Origin: Mesorhizobium sp.
GTDB lineage: Bacteria; Pseudomonadota; Alphaproteobacteria; Rhizobiales; Rhizobiaceae
NCBI RefSeq assembly: GCF_004963255.1
Contig: NZ_SUGA01000034.1
Location: forward strand, 1 to 63,801
Reading direction: 5' to 3'
Length of the DNA: 63,801 bases
The notes beneath the pieces are model-generated. The model saw only the letters and a program-made list of their open reading frames with translations, was not told the DNA's origin and ran no database searches. A program made the position numbers and the translations under genes. Numbering within the stretch: the first letter of the stretch is position 1; each line of letters begins with the position of its first letter. Of the stretch, positions 34,311 through 44,652 are shown piece after piece.

Positions 34311-35177
34311 TCAGCTCTTCAGCTTGGCATTGCAGAGGCTGTAGAAGCCGCCGCCCTTCTGGATCCACTTCAGGCCGTTGAGGGTGTTGGCGTCCTTGTT
34401 GGCATAGTACTGCTCGAGGCAGGTGTGCATGCGGCCCTTGCCCGGATTTTCGGTGGCGAATTTCGGCGAGATCGCCTTCGGGAAGCTCACGCCCTTCGGC
34501 GCGGCGACCGTCGGCTTCGCCGGCTCGCTGGTGTAGGTGGCTTCGGTCGGAGCCGGCACGGTGTCGTCGTCATCGGCGCCGGCACCGCACTCCGCCTTGC
34601 GGAAGTCGTTCCACTTCATGCCGTTGAGCTTGTTGGCAGTCTTCGCGGCCTGGTACTTGGTGCTGCATTCGGCCATGGTCAGGCCCTTGCCGCCGGCGGC
34701 AGCTGCGGTCGAGGTTTTGGCCGGCTTGGTTTCGGCTGCGGGCGCGGTGGCGGCCGCGGCGGTTGCGCCCGGGCCGCACTCGGCCTTGCGGAAGTCATTC
34801 CACTTCATGCCGTTGAGCGTGCCGGCGGACTTTGCAGCCTGGTACTTGGCGCTGCATTCCTTGGAGCTCAGGCCCTTGGCCGCGTCGTCGGCAGCGGCGG
34901 CGGTCTTTGCCTTCTTGGTCGTCTTGGTGTCGGCGGCCTTGGTGTCGGTCGCAGCCTTGGTATCGGTGGCCGCCTTGGTGTCGGTCGCGGCGGAAGCATC
35001 GCTGCCGCACTGCGCCTTGCGGAACTGGTTCCAGGTCTGGCCGGCAAGCCTTCCCGCATCCTTGGCCGCATTATACTTGGTGCTGCACTCGGCCATGGTC
35101 AGCGCGTTGGCCGGCGCCGCCATGAACAAGGTTGCGACGGCGAGACCCGTCAAAGCTGCAAGTCTATGAATAAGCAT
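34311..35177 (-). CDS. Secreted protein with four Cys-paired LNG repeats (paralog 2)
   Basis: A 288-aa exported protein of unknown function, paralog of 33518-33970. After a signal peptide (…APANA), three near-identical units lie at residues 27-57, 104-134 and 167-197 (consensus TMAECSTKYQAAK-x-AGTLNGMKW, then NDFRKAEC), each with two cysteines exactly 26 apart. A fourth, diverged unit at 249-288 has cysteines 29 apart. Linkers are Ala/Lys/Thr-rich and contain a TDTKAA minisatellite. The start has GGGAGAAA upstream. I know no characterised function; a cell-wall or envelope-binding role is a guess from the location and disulfide pattern. Confidence 0.8.
   Translation of the reverse strand: MLIHRLAALTGLAVATLFMAAPANALTMAECSTKYNAAKDAGRLAGQTWNQFRKAQCGSDASAATDTKAATDTKAATDTKAADTKTTKKAKTAAAADDAAKGLSSKECSAKYQAAKSAGTLNGMKWNDFRKAECGPGATAAAATAPAAETKPAKTSTAAAAGGKGLTMAECSTKYQAAKTANKLNGMKWNDFRKAECGAGADDDDTVPAPTEATYTSEPAKPTVAAPKGVSFPKAISPKFATENPGKGRMHTCLEQYYANKDANTLNGLKWIQKGGGFYSLCNAKLKS
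34936..34989 (-). repeat. In-frame minisatellite, 3 x 18 bp, in paralog 2
   Basis: Three consecutive units of GCCTTGGTGTCGGTCGCA with few changes encode the ATDTKA hexapeptide linker. Unit changes keep the frame. Confidence 0.75.
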
Positions 35178-35535
35178 GGCGTTTTCTCCCTTGCTGCCGC
35201 CAATAGGTGTCCCTATGCCGAATCAATAGCTCTCAATGTCCGGTTGCGCCAGATGCATCCGGCGCGGGACCCGTCACAAAGTGTGTTGCTCCTGATAAGG
35301 TGATGAATTGCTTGCGGGTTCGCCGCCAGCCAAGGTTTCCAGGCTCCGAAAAGCCTCGTGTCGGCAGGTGTAGCGCCGCCAAATCAAAGGTGGTGATAGG
35401 CTGTCGAACCACTTGCACCGCCCGCGACAATGTTTTTCTAAGGATTGGTAATATACAATCACGAAATTTGATGATCGGATGCGGCCCAATTGTGGCAATA
35501 CGGGCCCGCTGAAAACCGACGGGGACTGTAAGGAT
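35178..35535. other. Divergent gap between paralog 2 and glmM
   Basis: 358 bases with no supported gene. It should hold the promoters of both genes. An AT-rich TAATATACAAT near 35449-35459 may be the glmM -10 region, but I see no convincing -35 partner. Confidence 0.5.
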
Positions 35536-36888
<1,353 letters not shown>

Positions 36889-37085
36889 GGGTGTGCTGAT
36901 ATTCAGGTGAGGCCGGCCTGCAAACTGGGCGGCTTCGCGCCTGTCTTCGACTCAAGCTCGGCCTGACCTGAATCTCAACTCACCCTGATGCCGCAAGCCA
37001 GTCCCCAACCCGGCGGGCTTCGTCATGCGTGCGCAGCAACGGCCTACCATCTAAAATTGTATAGATTCGTGGTTAATCGGCACGG

Positions 37086-37100
37086 TTAAACGGCTTTTAA
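37086..37100 (+). promoter_or_regulatory. CtrA-type box upstream of the first outer-membrane barrel
   Basis: A perfect TTAA-N7-TTAA (TTAAACGGCTTTTAA), 80 bases before the start at 37180. A further TTAA lies just upstream at 37075-37078. Confidence 0.6.
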
Positions 37101-37179
37101 CCTTTGCAATTCATTATCCACACCTGAGGTCAATCATCTTCGGGCGGGTGTCGTCCCGAGGCTTCTTAGGGGTGACAGA

Positions 37180-37992
37180 ATGTTCAAGACAGCAAGAATG
37201 GCATTGCTTGCCGTGCTGTTCGCGGGCTCGGCCGGACCGCTCTTCGCGGCCGACCTCCCCGAACCGCAGGTCGAAGAGGCGCCGCCGCCGGTCGTCGAAC
37301 AGCAGCCGATCGATGTGGGCGGCTGGTATATCCGCGGCGACATCGACTACCACAAATCGGATCTCGGCAGCATTGACTATATTACATACGGGCCGCCACC
37401 CGGCAGCAATGATTTCGATTTCGGCCATCTGAAGGGCGGCTTCTCGCTGGGCGGTGGTGTCGGCTACCAGATCAACAATTACCTTCGCACGGACGTGACT
37501 GCGGATTACTGGTTCAAGTCGAACTTCAACGGCCAGACCTCGGATCTGCTTACAACGTCGACCGAAGTTTCCAAGATGAGCGCCCTGCTGCTGCTCGCCA
37601 ATGCCTATGTCGACATCGGCACCTGGCACGGCATCACGCCTTATATCGGCGCCGGCATCGGCGGTGCGCATGTCAAGTGGGACACGGTCCACGATCCGAA
37701 CACCACCGAGACCAATCCGGGTTCCTCCAACTGGCGCTTCGCTTACGCTCTCATGGCCGGTGCGTCCTACTGCCTGACCGACAGGGTAATCCTCGATGCC
37801 GGCTACCGCTTCACCCACATTGAGGGTGGCCGCATGTTCGAGTTTGATACAAGCAGTTCCGGGCCAGGTTTCGACCATGGCATCAACACGCACGAAGTGC
37901 GCGGCGGCCTGCGCTACCAGTTCGGCGGCAATAATGGCTGCGCGGAACCGGTCGCCTATCAGCCGGAACCGGAACCGATCTACACCAAGTAA
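37180..37992 (+). CDS. Outer membrane β-barrel protein (Omp25/31-like), paralog A
   Basis: A 270-aa outer-membrane protein. The signal peptide ends LFAADLPEPQVEE, followed by a short proline-rich stretch. The barrel shows amphipathic strands such as WYIRGDIDYHKSDLG, FSLGGGVGYQINNYLRTDVTADYWF, ITPYIGAGIGGAHVKW and EVRGGLRYQF. The layout matches the Opa/Omp31 family that dominates Brucella and rhizobial outer membranes. A second copy follows at 38200 with shared motifs (GWYLRGDVSY, GITPYVGAGIGL). It is followed by a terminator. Confidence 0.87.
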   Translation: MFKTARMALLAVLFAGSAGPLFAADLPEPQVEEAPPPVVEQQPIDVGGWYIRGDIDYHKSDLGSIDYITYGPPPGSNDFDFGHLKGGFSLGGGVGYQINNYLRTDVTADYWFKSNFNGQTSDLLTTSTEVSKMSALLLLANAYVDIGTWHGITPYIGAGIGGAHVKWDTVHDPNTTETNPGSSNWRFAYALMAGASYCLTDRVILDAGYRFTHIEGGRMFEFDTSSSGPGFDHGINTHEVRGGLRYQFGGNNGCAEPVAYQPEPEPIYTK

Positions 37993-38019
37993 TCGCTTCC
38001 TGAATCCTGGAATTCAAAG

Positions 38020-38046
38020 CCGCTCGGCATCAGCCGGGCGGTTTTT
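38020..38046 (+). terminator. Terminator after outer-membrane paralog A
   Basis: CCGCTCGGC-ATCA-GCCGGGCGG then TTTTT; a nine-pair stem with one G·T wobble, 28 bases after the stop. Confidence 0.82.
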
Positions 38047-38104
38047 CCTTTGTGCAACGCCGGTAAATATCGATCGAAATCAATTCGGTAACGGGCTGTT
38101 ATCC

Positions 38105-38119
38105 TTAACCGGCACTTAA
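38105..38119 (+). promoter_or_regulatory. CtrA-type box upstream of the second outer-membrane barrel
   Basis: A perfect TTAA-N7-TTAA (TTAACCGGCACTTAA), 81 bases before the 38200 start, almost the same distance as for paralog A. A further GGTTAAC follows at 38128. Confidence 0.6.
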
Positions 38120-38199
38120 CCACTATGGTTAACAATGCTCCCTGAAACGGCAGCTCTGCTCGCGCTCGCGACTGGCGCCAACTTCAGGAGCCGGGGACC

Positions 38200-38979
38200 A
38201 TGATATCAAAATCGCGTATCGCACTGGCGCTCGCAGCAATCGTGCTGATGCCGGCGACACCGGCTTTGTCGGCCGACTATGATCCGCCGATCTATGTCGA
38301 CCAGGCGCCGGACTACCAGCCGGTCGAGGTCGGCTCGGGCTGGTACCTGCGCGGCGATGTCTCCTACCTGCCGCAGAAGAGCTTCGACAACGGGGACTTC
38401 ACCTTCCCGTCAACAATCAACGACGAAAGCTTCAGCGAGGGCGAGGACGCCTACTTCGCGAGCATCGGCTTTGGATATCATTTTAACGATTATCTCCGCG
38501 CCGATCTCAACCTAGGCTATCTGCCCGGCAACCACGTCAGCGTCAGCTACGATGATGAGGCGGTCGCGCCGGCGGGAACCGCGATCTCGGGCTCGGGAAA
38601 TGTGAAGAACTACGCGTTCTCCGGTATCCTCAATGGTTATGTCGATCTGGGCACCTATGTGGGGATCACCCCTTATGTCGGTGCCGGCATTGGTTTGGTT
38701 CGCACGACGAGCAAGCTTTCGGCCGCATACACAGACAGCGCCGACTCCGCCAACGATTTCGTCCTGAGCAGCAACAAGACCCAATACTCGCTCGCCTATA
38801 CGCTCAATGCGGGCCTTGCATACCAGGTGAGCAAGAACCTCCTGGTCGATCTCGGCTACCAGTATTTCTCCGCCCCCAATGCGGAATATGTGGCCGCCGA
38901 GAGCCTGACCTCCTATCCCACCCGTAAGGGGATCAGCAATCACCAGGTCAAGCTCGGCCTGCGCTACGACCTCTGGTAA
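38200..38979 (+). CDS. Outer membrane β-barrel protein (Omp25/31-like), paralog B
   Basis: A 259-aa outer-membrane barrel. The signal peptide ends TPALSADYDPPIYVDQ. Barrel motifs parallel paralog A: GWYLRGDVSYLPQ, YFASIGFGYHFNDYLRADLNLGYLPG, VGITPYVGAGIGLV, and the final HQVKLGLRYDLW ending in an aromatic residue as barrel assembly signals do. AGGAG lies upstream. It forms a tandem with paralog A, each with its own CtrA box and terminator, so they are separate transcription units. Confidence 0.87.
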   Translation: MISKSRIALALAAIVLMPATPALSADYDPPIYVDQAPDYQPVEVGSGWYLRGDVSYLPQKSFDNGDFTFPSTINDESFSEGEDAYFASIGFGYHFNDYLRADLNLGYLPGNHVSVSYDDEAVAPAGTAISGSGNVKNYAFSGILNGYVDLGTYVGITPYVGAGIGLVRTTSKLSAAYTDSADSANDFVLSSNKTQYSLAYTLNAGLAYQVSKNLLVDLGYQYFSAPNAEYVAAESLTSYPTRKGISNHQVKLGLRYDLW

Positions 38980-39002
38980 AGCGAAGCGGGTTATGAAATG
39001 CC

Positions 39003-39029
39003 ACGGCGGGCCAACGGCTCGCCGTTTTC
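39003..39029 (+). terminator. Terminator after outer-membrane paralog B
   Basis: ACGGCGGGCC-AAC-GGCTCGCCGT then TTT; a ten-pair stem with one wobble, 24 bases after the stop. Confidence 0.82.
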
Positions 39030-39090
39030 ATTTCGGGGCCACGCACCCTGGTCATAGGGAATATCCCGACAACGACAAAAACTTTGCTCT

Positions 39091-39119
39091 TGACGCCGAA
39101 AGCCTGAAAGCATATCGCC
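39091..39119 (+). promoter_or_regulatory. Probable promoter of the serC-serA operon
   Basis: CTTGACG (TTGACG at 39091-39096) with an AT-rich GCATATCGC 15-17 bases downstream. A transcript would begin close to 39122, exactly where the structured serC leader begins. Confidence 0.6.
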
Positions 39120-39122
39120 GTC

Positions 39123-39174
39123 CGTGGGCCACCCCTCCCCAACGAGGGGCCACTATCTGGAAGGATAGACCACG
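39123..39174 (+). ncRNA. serC leader RNA, three-way junction reaching the start codon
   Basis: The closing stem CGTGG (39123-39127) pairs with CCACG (39170-39174), immediately before ATG 39175. Inside are hairpin CCCCTC/GAGGGG (39132-39149) and hairpin CTATC/GATAG (39153-39168). The latter holds the AAGGA ribosome site in its loop and stem. An RNA motif upstream of serC in alphaproteobacteria is known (the Rfam serC family). Location, size of about 52 bases and fold agree, though I could not run the covariance model. Its ligand or trigger is not established. Confidence 0.78.
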
Positions 39175-40350
39175 ATGATGACACCTACCAAGCCCGGACT
39201 CCGTCCGGCAAACCCCAATTTCTCCTCAGGTCCCTGCGCAAAACGTCCCGGCTGGTCGGCCGAGGCGCTCTCTAAGGCCACGCTCGGGCGCTCCCACCGC
39301 GCCAAGATCGGCAAGAGCAAGCTCGAGCAGGCGATCGAGCTGACGCGCGACATCCTCAAGGTTCCCGCGAACTATCGCATCGGCATCGTGCCGGCGTCCG
39401 ACACCGGCGCGGTCGAGATGGCTCTGTGGTCGCTGCTCGGCGAGCGCGGCGTCGACCTGGTCGCCTGGGAGAGCTTCGGCTCCGGCTGGGTGACCGATGT
39501 CGTCAAGCAGCTCAAACTCGCCGACGTGCGCAAGTTCGAGGCCGGCTACGGCCAACTGCCCGACCTCAAGCAGATCGATTTCGATCGCGACGTGGTCTTC
39601 ACCTGGAACGGCACGACCTCGGGCGTGCGCGTGCCAAACGGCGATTTCATTCCCGCGGACCGCAAGGGCTTGACCATCTGCGACGCGACGTCGGCCGCCT
39701 TCGCGCAAAGGCTCGACTTCGAGAAACTCGATGTCGTCACCTTCTCCTGGCAGAAGGTGCTGGGCGGCGAAGGCGCGCACGGCATGCTGATCCTGTCGCC
39801 GCGCGCCGTCGAGCGGCTGGAGACCTACAAGCCGGCCTGGCCGTTGCCGAAGATCTTCCGCCTGACCTCAGGCGGCAAGCTGATCGAGGGCATCTTCAAG
39901 GGCGAGACCATCAACACGCCGTCGATGCTGTGCGTCGAGGATTATCTCGATGCGCTGCAGTGGGCGAAGTCGATCGGCGGCCTGGAAGCGCTCATTGCCC
40001 GCGCCGACGCCAATGCCGCGGTGCTCGACCGGTTCGTTGGCAAGTCGTCGTGGCTCGGCCATCTGGCCGTCGATCCGACAACGCGCTCGAACACGTCCGT
40101 GTGCCTGTCCTTCACCGATCCGGATGTTGCGGCGCTCGATGCCGACGGTCAGGCGGCTTTCGCCAAGGGCCTCGTCTCGGCGCTCGACAAGGAAGGCGTC
40201 GCCTACGACATCGGCTCCTATCGCGACGCGCCGCCCGGGCTGCGCATCTGGTGCGGCGCCACCGTCGAGACCGCCGATCTCGAAGCGCTGCTGCCATGGC
40301 TCGACTGGGCCTTCGCCGCGCAGAAGGCGTCGCTCAAGGCGGCGGCCTGA
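39175..40350 (+). CDS. serC: Phosphoserine aminotransferase SerC
   Basis: A PLP enzyme converting 3-phosphohydroxypyruvate and glutamate to phosphoserine, second step of serine synthesis (also used in vitamin B6 synthesis). It is 391 aa, of the longer class found in alphaproteobacteria. The PLP lysine is K194 in TFSWQKVLGGEGAHG; NFSSGPCAKRPGWS at the N-terminus and SDTGAVEMALWSLLG are family motifs. Translation likely responds to the leader RNA that ends at this ATG. serA follows in the same operon. Confidence 0.95.
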   Translation: MMTPTKPGLRPANPNFSSGPCAKRPGWSAEALSKATLGRSHRAKIGKSKLEQAIELTRDILKVPANYRIGIVPASDTGAVEMALWSLLGERGVDLVAWESFGSGWVTDVVKQLKLADVRKFEAGYGQLPDLKQIDFDRDVVFTWNGTTSGVRVPNGDFIPADRKGLTICDATSAAFAQRLDFEKLDVVTFSWQKVLGGEGAHGMLILSPRAVERLETYKPAWPLPKIFRLTSGGKLIEGIFKGETINTPSMLCVEDYLDALQWAKSIGGLEALIARADANAAVLDRFVGKSSWLGHLAVDPTTRSNTSVCLSFTDPDVAALDADGQAAFAKGLVSALDKEGVAYDIGSYRDAPPGLRIWCGATVETADLEALLPWLDWAFAAQKASLKAAA

Positions 40351-40355
40351 AATCC

Positions 40356-40377
40356 GTGGCGGCCTGCGGGCCGCCAC
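40356..40377 (+). other. Intercistronic hairpin between serC and serA
   Basis: GTGGCGGCC-TGCG-GGCCGCCAC, a nine-pair perfect stem just after the serC stop, with no T-run. It is more likely an mRNA stability or partial-attenuation element than a terminator. Confidence 0.55.
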
Positions 40378-40416
40378 CATTTCCCGACACATTCAATTCC
40401 CTTCAAGGAGGCCGTG

Positions 40417-42018
40417 ATGGCGCCCCGCGTTCTCGTTTCGGATAAACTTTCAACCACCGCCGTGCAGATCTTCAAGGATCGCGGCGTCGAGGTCGACTAC
40501 CTGCCCGATCTCGGCAAGGACAAGGAAAAGCTGCTCGAGGTCATCAGCCAATATGACGGCCTCGCCATCCGCTCGGCGACCAAGGTCACCGAGAAGCTGA
40601 TCAATGCCGCAACCAGGCTCAAGGTCGTCGGCCGCGCCGGCATCGGCGTCGACAATGTCGATATCCCGGCCGCCAGCCGCAGGGGCATCATCGTGATGAA
40701 CACGCCCTTCGGCAATTCGATCACCACGGCCGAGCACGCGGTGGCGATGATCTTCGCGCTGGCGCGGCAGATCCCGGAGGCCAATGCCTCGACCCATGCC
40801 GGCAAGTGGGAAAAGAACCGCTTCATGGGCGTCGAGATCACCAGCAAGACGCTGGGCGTGATCGGCTGCGGCAATATCGGCTCGATCGTCGCCACGCGCG
40901 GCGTCGGATTGAAGATGCATGTTATCGCCTTCGATCCGTTCCTGTCGGACAGCCGCGCCGAGGAGCTCGGCGTCCAGAAGGTCGAGCTCGACGAGCTCTT
41001 CGCCCGCGCCGACTTCATCACGCTGCACACGCCGCTGACCGAGAAGACGCGCAACATCATCGACGCGGCCGCGATCGCCAAGATGAAGGACGGCGTGCGC
41101 ATCATCAATTGCGCGCGGGGCGGCCTGGTCGTCGAGGCCGATCTGGTCGCGGCGCTGAAGAGCGGCAAGGTGGCGGGCGCCGGCATCGACGTGTTCGAGG
41201 TCGAGCCGGCGGAGAACAACCCGCTGTTCGGCATGGAGAATGTCGTGGCGACACCGCATCTCGGCGCCTCGACCACCGAGGCGCAGGAGAATGTCGCGCT
41301 TCAGGTGGCCGAGCAGATGAGCGATTATCTGATCAAGGGCGCGGTCTCCAACGCCATCAACATGCCTTCGATCACCGCCGAGGAAGCGCCGAGGCTCAAG
41401 CCTTTCGTCAAGCTCGCCGAGGTGCTCGGCGCCTTCGTCGGCCAGGTCACCGAGGATCCGATCAAGGAGGTCGAGATCCTGTTCGACGGCTCGACCGCGA
41501 CGATGAACACGCGCGCGCTGGTGAGCGCCGCCCTTGCCGGCCTGATCCGGCCGCAGGTCTCCGACGTCAACATGGTGTCGGCGCCGATCATGGTGAAGGA
41601 GCGCGGCATCATCGTCGCCGAGGTCAAGCGCGACAAGTCGGGCGTGTTCGACGGCTATATCAAGCTGACGGTCAAGACCGAGCACATGACGCGCTCGATC
41701 GCCGGTACCTGCTTCTCCGATGGCAAGCCGCGCTTCATCCAGATCAAGGGCATCAATCTCGACGCCGAAGTCGGCCAGCACATGCTCTACACGACCAATG
41801 CCGACGCGCCCGGCATCATCGGCCTGCTCGGCACGGTGTGCGGCGAGAACGGCGTCAACATCGCCAACTTCCAGCTCGGCCGCAACCGGCCGGGCGGCGA
41901 TGCGATCGCGCTGCTTTATCTCGACGCGCCCTTCCCGGAAAAGGTGCTGGAGCAGGTGCGCGCGCACAAGTCGATCGACTCGGCGAAGCGGCTGCGCTTC
42001 GACGTCGGCGCCGAGTGA
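40417..42018 (+). CDS. serA: D-3-phosphoglycerate dehydrogenase SerA
   Basis: Oxidises 3-phosphoglycerate with NAD, the first step of serine synthesis (533 aa, long form). The nucleotide-binding domain has GVIGCGNIGSIVATR; catalytic residues lie in IINCARGGLV, FEVEPAENN and TPHLGAST. A substrate-binding intervening domain and a C-terminal ACT domain (NADAPGIIGLLGTVCGENG) follow, so serine feedback is likely. ATG 40417 has AAGGAGG upstream. Confidence 0.96.
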   Translation: MAPRVLVSDKLSTTAVQIFKDRGVEVDYLPDLGKDKEKLLEVISQYDGLAIRSATKVTEKLINAATRLKVVGRAGIGVDNVDIPAASRRGIIVMNTPFGNSITTAEHAVAMIFALARQIPEANASTHAGKWEKNRFMGVEITSKTLGVIGCGNIGSIVATRGVGLKMHVIAFDPFLSDSRAEELGVQKVELDELFARADFITLHTPLTEKTRNIIDAAAIAKMKDGVRIINCARGGLVVEADLVAALKSGKVAGAGIDVFEVEPAENNPLFGMENVVATPHLGASTTEAQENVALQVAEQMSDYLIKGAVSNAINMPSITAEEAPRLKPFVKLAEVLGAFVGQVTEDPIKEVEILFDGSTATMNTRALVSAALAGLIRPQVSDVNMVSAPIMVKERGIIVAEVKRDKSGVFDGYIKLTVKTEHMTRSIAGTCFSDGKPRFIQIKGINLDAEVGQHMLYTTNADAPGIIGLLGTVCGENGVNIANFQLGRNRPGGDAIALLYLDAPFPEKVLEQVRAHKSIDSAKRLRFDVGAE

Positions 42019-42033
42019 ACGTTGCAAATGAAG

Positions 42034-42063
42034 ACGCCCCGCCTGCACCGTCAGGCGAGGCGT
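42034..42063 (+). terminator. Hairpin terminator after serA
   Basis: ACGCCCCGCCTG-CACCGT-CAGGCGAGGCGT, a twelve-pair stem with one mismatch, 16 bases past the serA stop. The T-run is poor, so termination efficiency is uncertain. Confidence 0.65.
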
Positions 42064-42112
42064 TGATAGTACAGCCATCGCCAACGGCTGCTTGACGCGC
42101 GATCGGGAGATA

Positions 42113-43012
42113 TCATCCCGTCTGCAGCGCCGCTCTGCTGCCGCTGTATTCTGCAAGGGCGATGCCGCCGAGGACAAGCGCCAGCGCGAAGGCCTGATAG
42201 GGCTGAAACTGCTCGCCGACGATCACCACCGAAAGCAGCGTGCCGAAGATCGGCACCAGGTTGATGAACAGGCCGGCCCGGTTGGCGCCGATCAGCTCGT
42301 TGCCCTTGATGTAGAGGACTTGCGAGACCACCGAGGCGCCGAGCGCCGTGTAGAGCGTGAGCGCCCATCCGCTTGCGTCCGGCATGACGGCGCGGCCGGC
42401 CGCGATCTCCCAGATGAAGAAGGGCACGGATGTCAGCAGCGCGGCGATCGACAGCGCCAGCATGAAACTCTGCCAGCGGATTGCCGGCCTGAGGCGCAGC
42501 CCCACCGAATAGAGGCTGTAGCAAAGCACCGCGACAAGCATGATGGCGTCGCCGAAGTTGAGGTCGAGTTTCAAGAGGTGGCCGAGGTCGCCATGGCTTG
42601 CGGTCAGCGCGACGCCGACGATGGTGAGCACGACGCCGACGATCTGCAGAGGCCGCACGCGCAGCCGGAAGAACATGAAATTGGCAAGGATGATGACGAT
42701 CGGGATGGCGGCCTGCTCGATCGAGACGTTGATGGCGGTCGTGTAGTTGAGCGCGGTGTAGAAGATGACGTTGAAGATGGTGAAGCCGCACGCGCCGAGG
42801 CCGGCAAGCAGTTTCCAGTGGCTGCGCACTTCGGGCCAGTCCTCGCGCAGCGTCCGCCAGCCGACGGGCAGCAGGATCAGCACCGCCATCACCCAGCGCA
42901 GGAACACCAGCGTCATCGGCGAGACATGGCCGACGGCAAGCTTGCCCGCGACCGAATTGCCGCCCCACAACAGCATGGTCGATAGCAGGAACAGGTAGGC
43001 GGCTCGGTGCAT
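42113..43012 (-). CDS. DMT-superfamily EamA transporter
   Basis: A 299-aa inner-membrane protein with about ten helices and two EamA repeats (first: LLWGGNSVAGKLAVGHVSPMTLVFLRW; second: ALTLYTALGASVVSQVLYIKGNE). Such carriers export amino acids, purines or other metabolites. The substrate is not predictable; the neighbouring serine and purine genes do not settle it. It is convergent with serA. Confidence 0.9.
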   Translation of the reverse strand: MHRAAYLFLLSTMLLWGGNSVAGKLAVGHVSPMTLVFLRWVMAVLILLPVGWRTLREDWPEVRSHWKLLAGLGACGFTIFNVIFYTALNYTTAINVSIEQAAIPIVIILANFMFFRLRVRPLQIVGVVLTIVGVALTASHGDLGHLLKLDLNFGDAIMLVAVLCYSLYSVGLRLRPAIRWQSFMLALSIAALLTSVPFFIWEIAAGRAVMPDASGWALTLYTALGASVVSQVLYIKGNELIGANRAGLFINLVPIFGTLLSVVIVGEQFQPYQAFALALVLGGIALAEYSGSRAALQTG

Positions 43013-43136
43013 GAGGGATCGGCCTGCAGGGATGTTCGCGGGTTCAGGCCGGCCTAGAGTGGCGGCGGCGGCAAGTAAATGATGCGAAATCTGGAATTTG
43101 TTATGCCTGATCGGGACGAGGCTTCGCCGACAGCAC

Positions 43137-43180
43137 GATCGGGTTCCGAAAGCCGGCTCCCGCTTTTCAAATCATGTTCC
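43137..43180 (+). repeat. Remnant of the dispersed intergenic repeat
   Basis: TTCCGAAAGCCGGCTCCCGC … AATCATG matches the CCCGAAACCGGTTCCCACTTTCGG … CATG end of the full copies with several changes. It lies in the gap before purA. Confidence 0.45.
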
Positions 43181-43284
43181 AGGGATGGTTTCGGCGGCAA
43201 AGAAAGGGTCGCGCCGGCCGGCGCTTGACGCTATAGAGGCCTGTCGTTTCAGGCCGCCCGCGCGGCATTTCAAGGGAAAAGAAC

Positions 43285-44583
<1,299 letters not shown>

Positions 44584-44652
44584 TTTCACAGCCCTTCCCG
44601 GCGCTATGGCTGATTTGCGGCCGGCGGGAGAAGAATGCAGGTCACCTGACGC

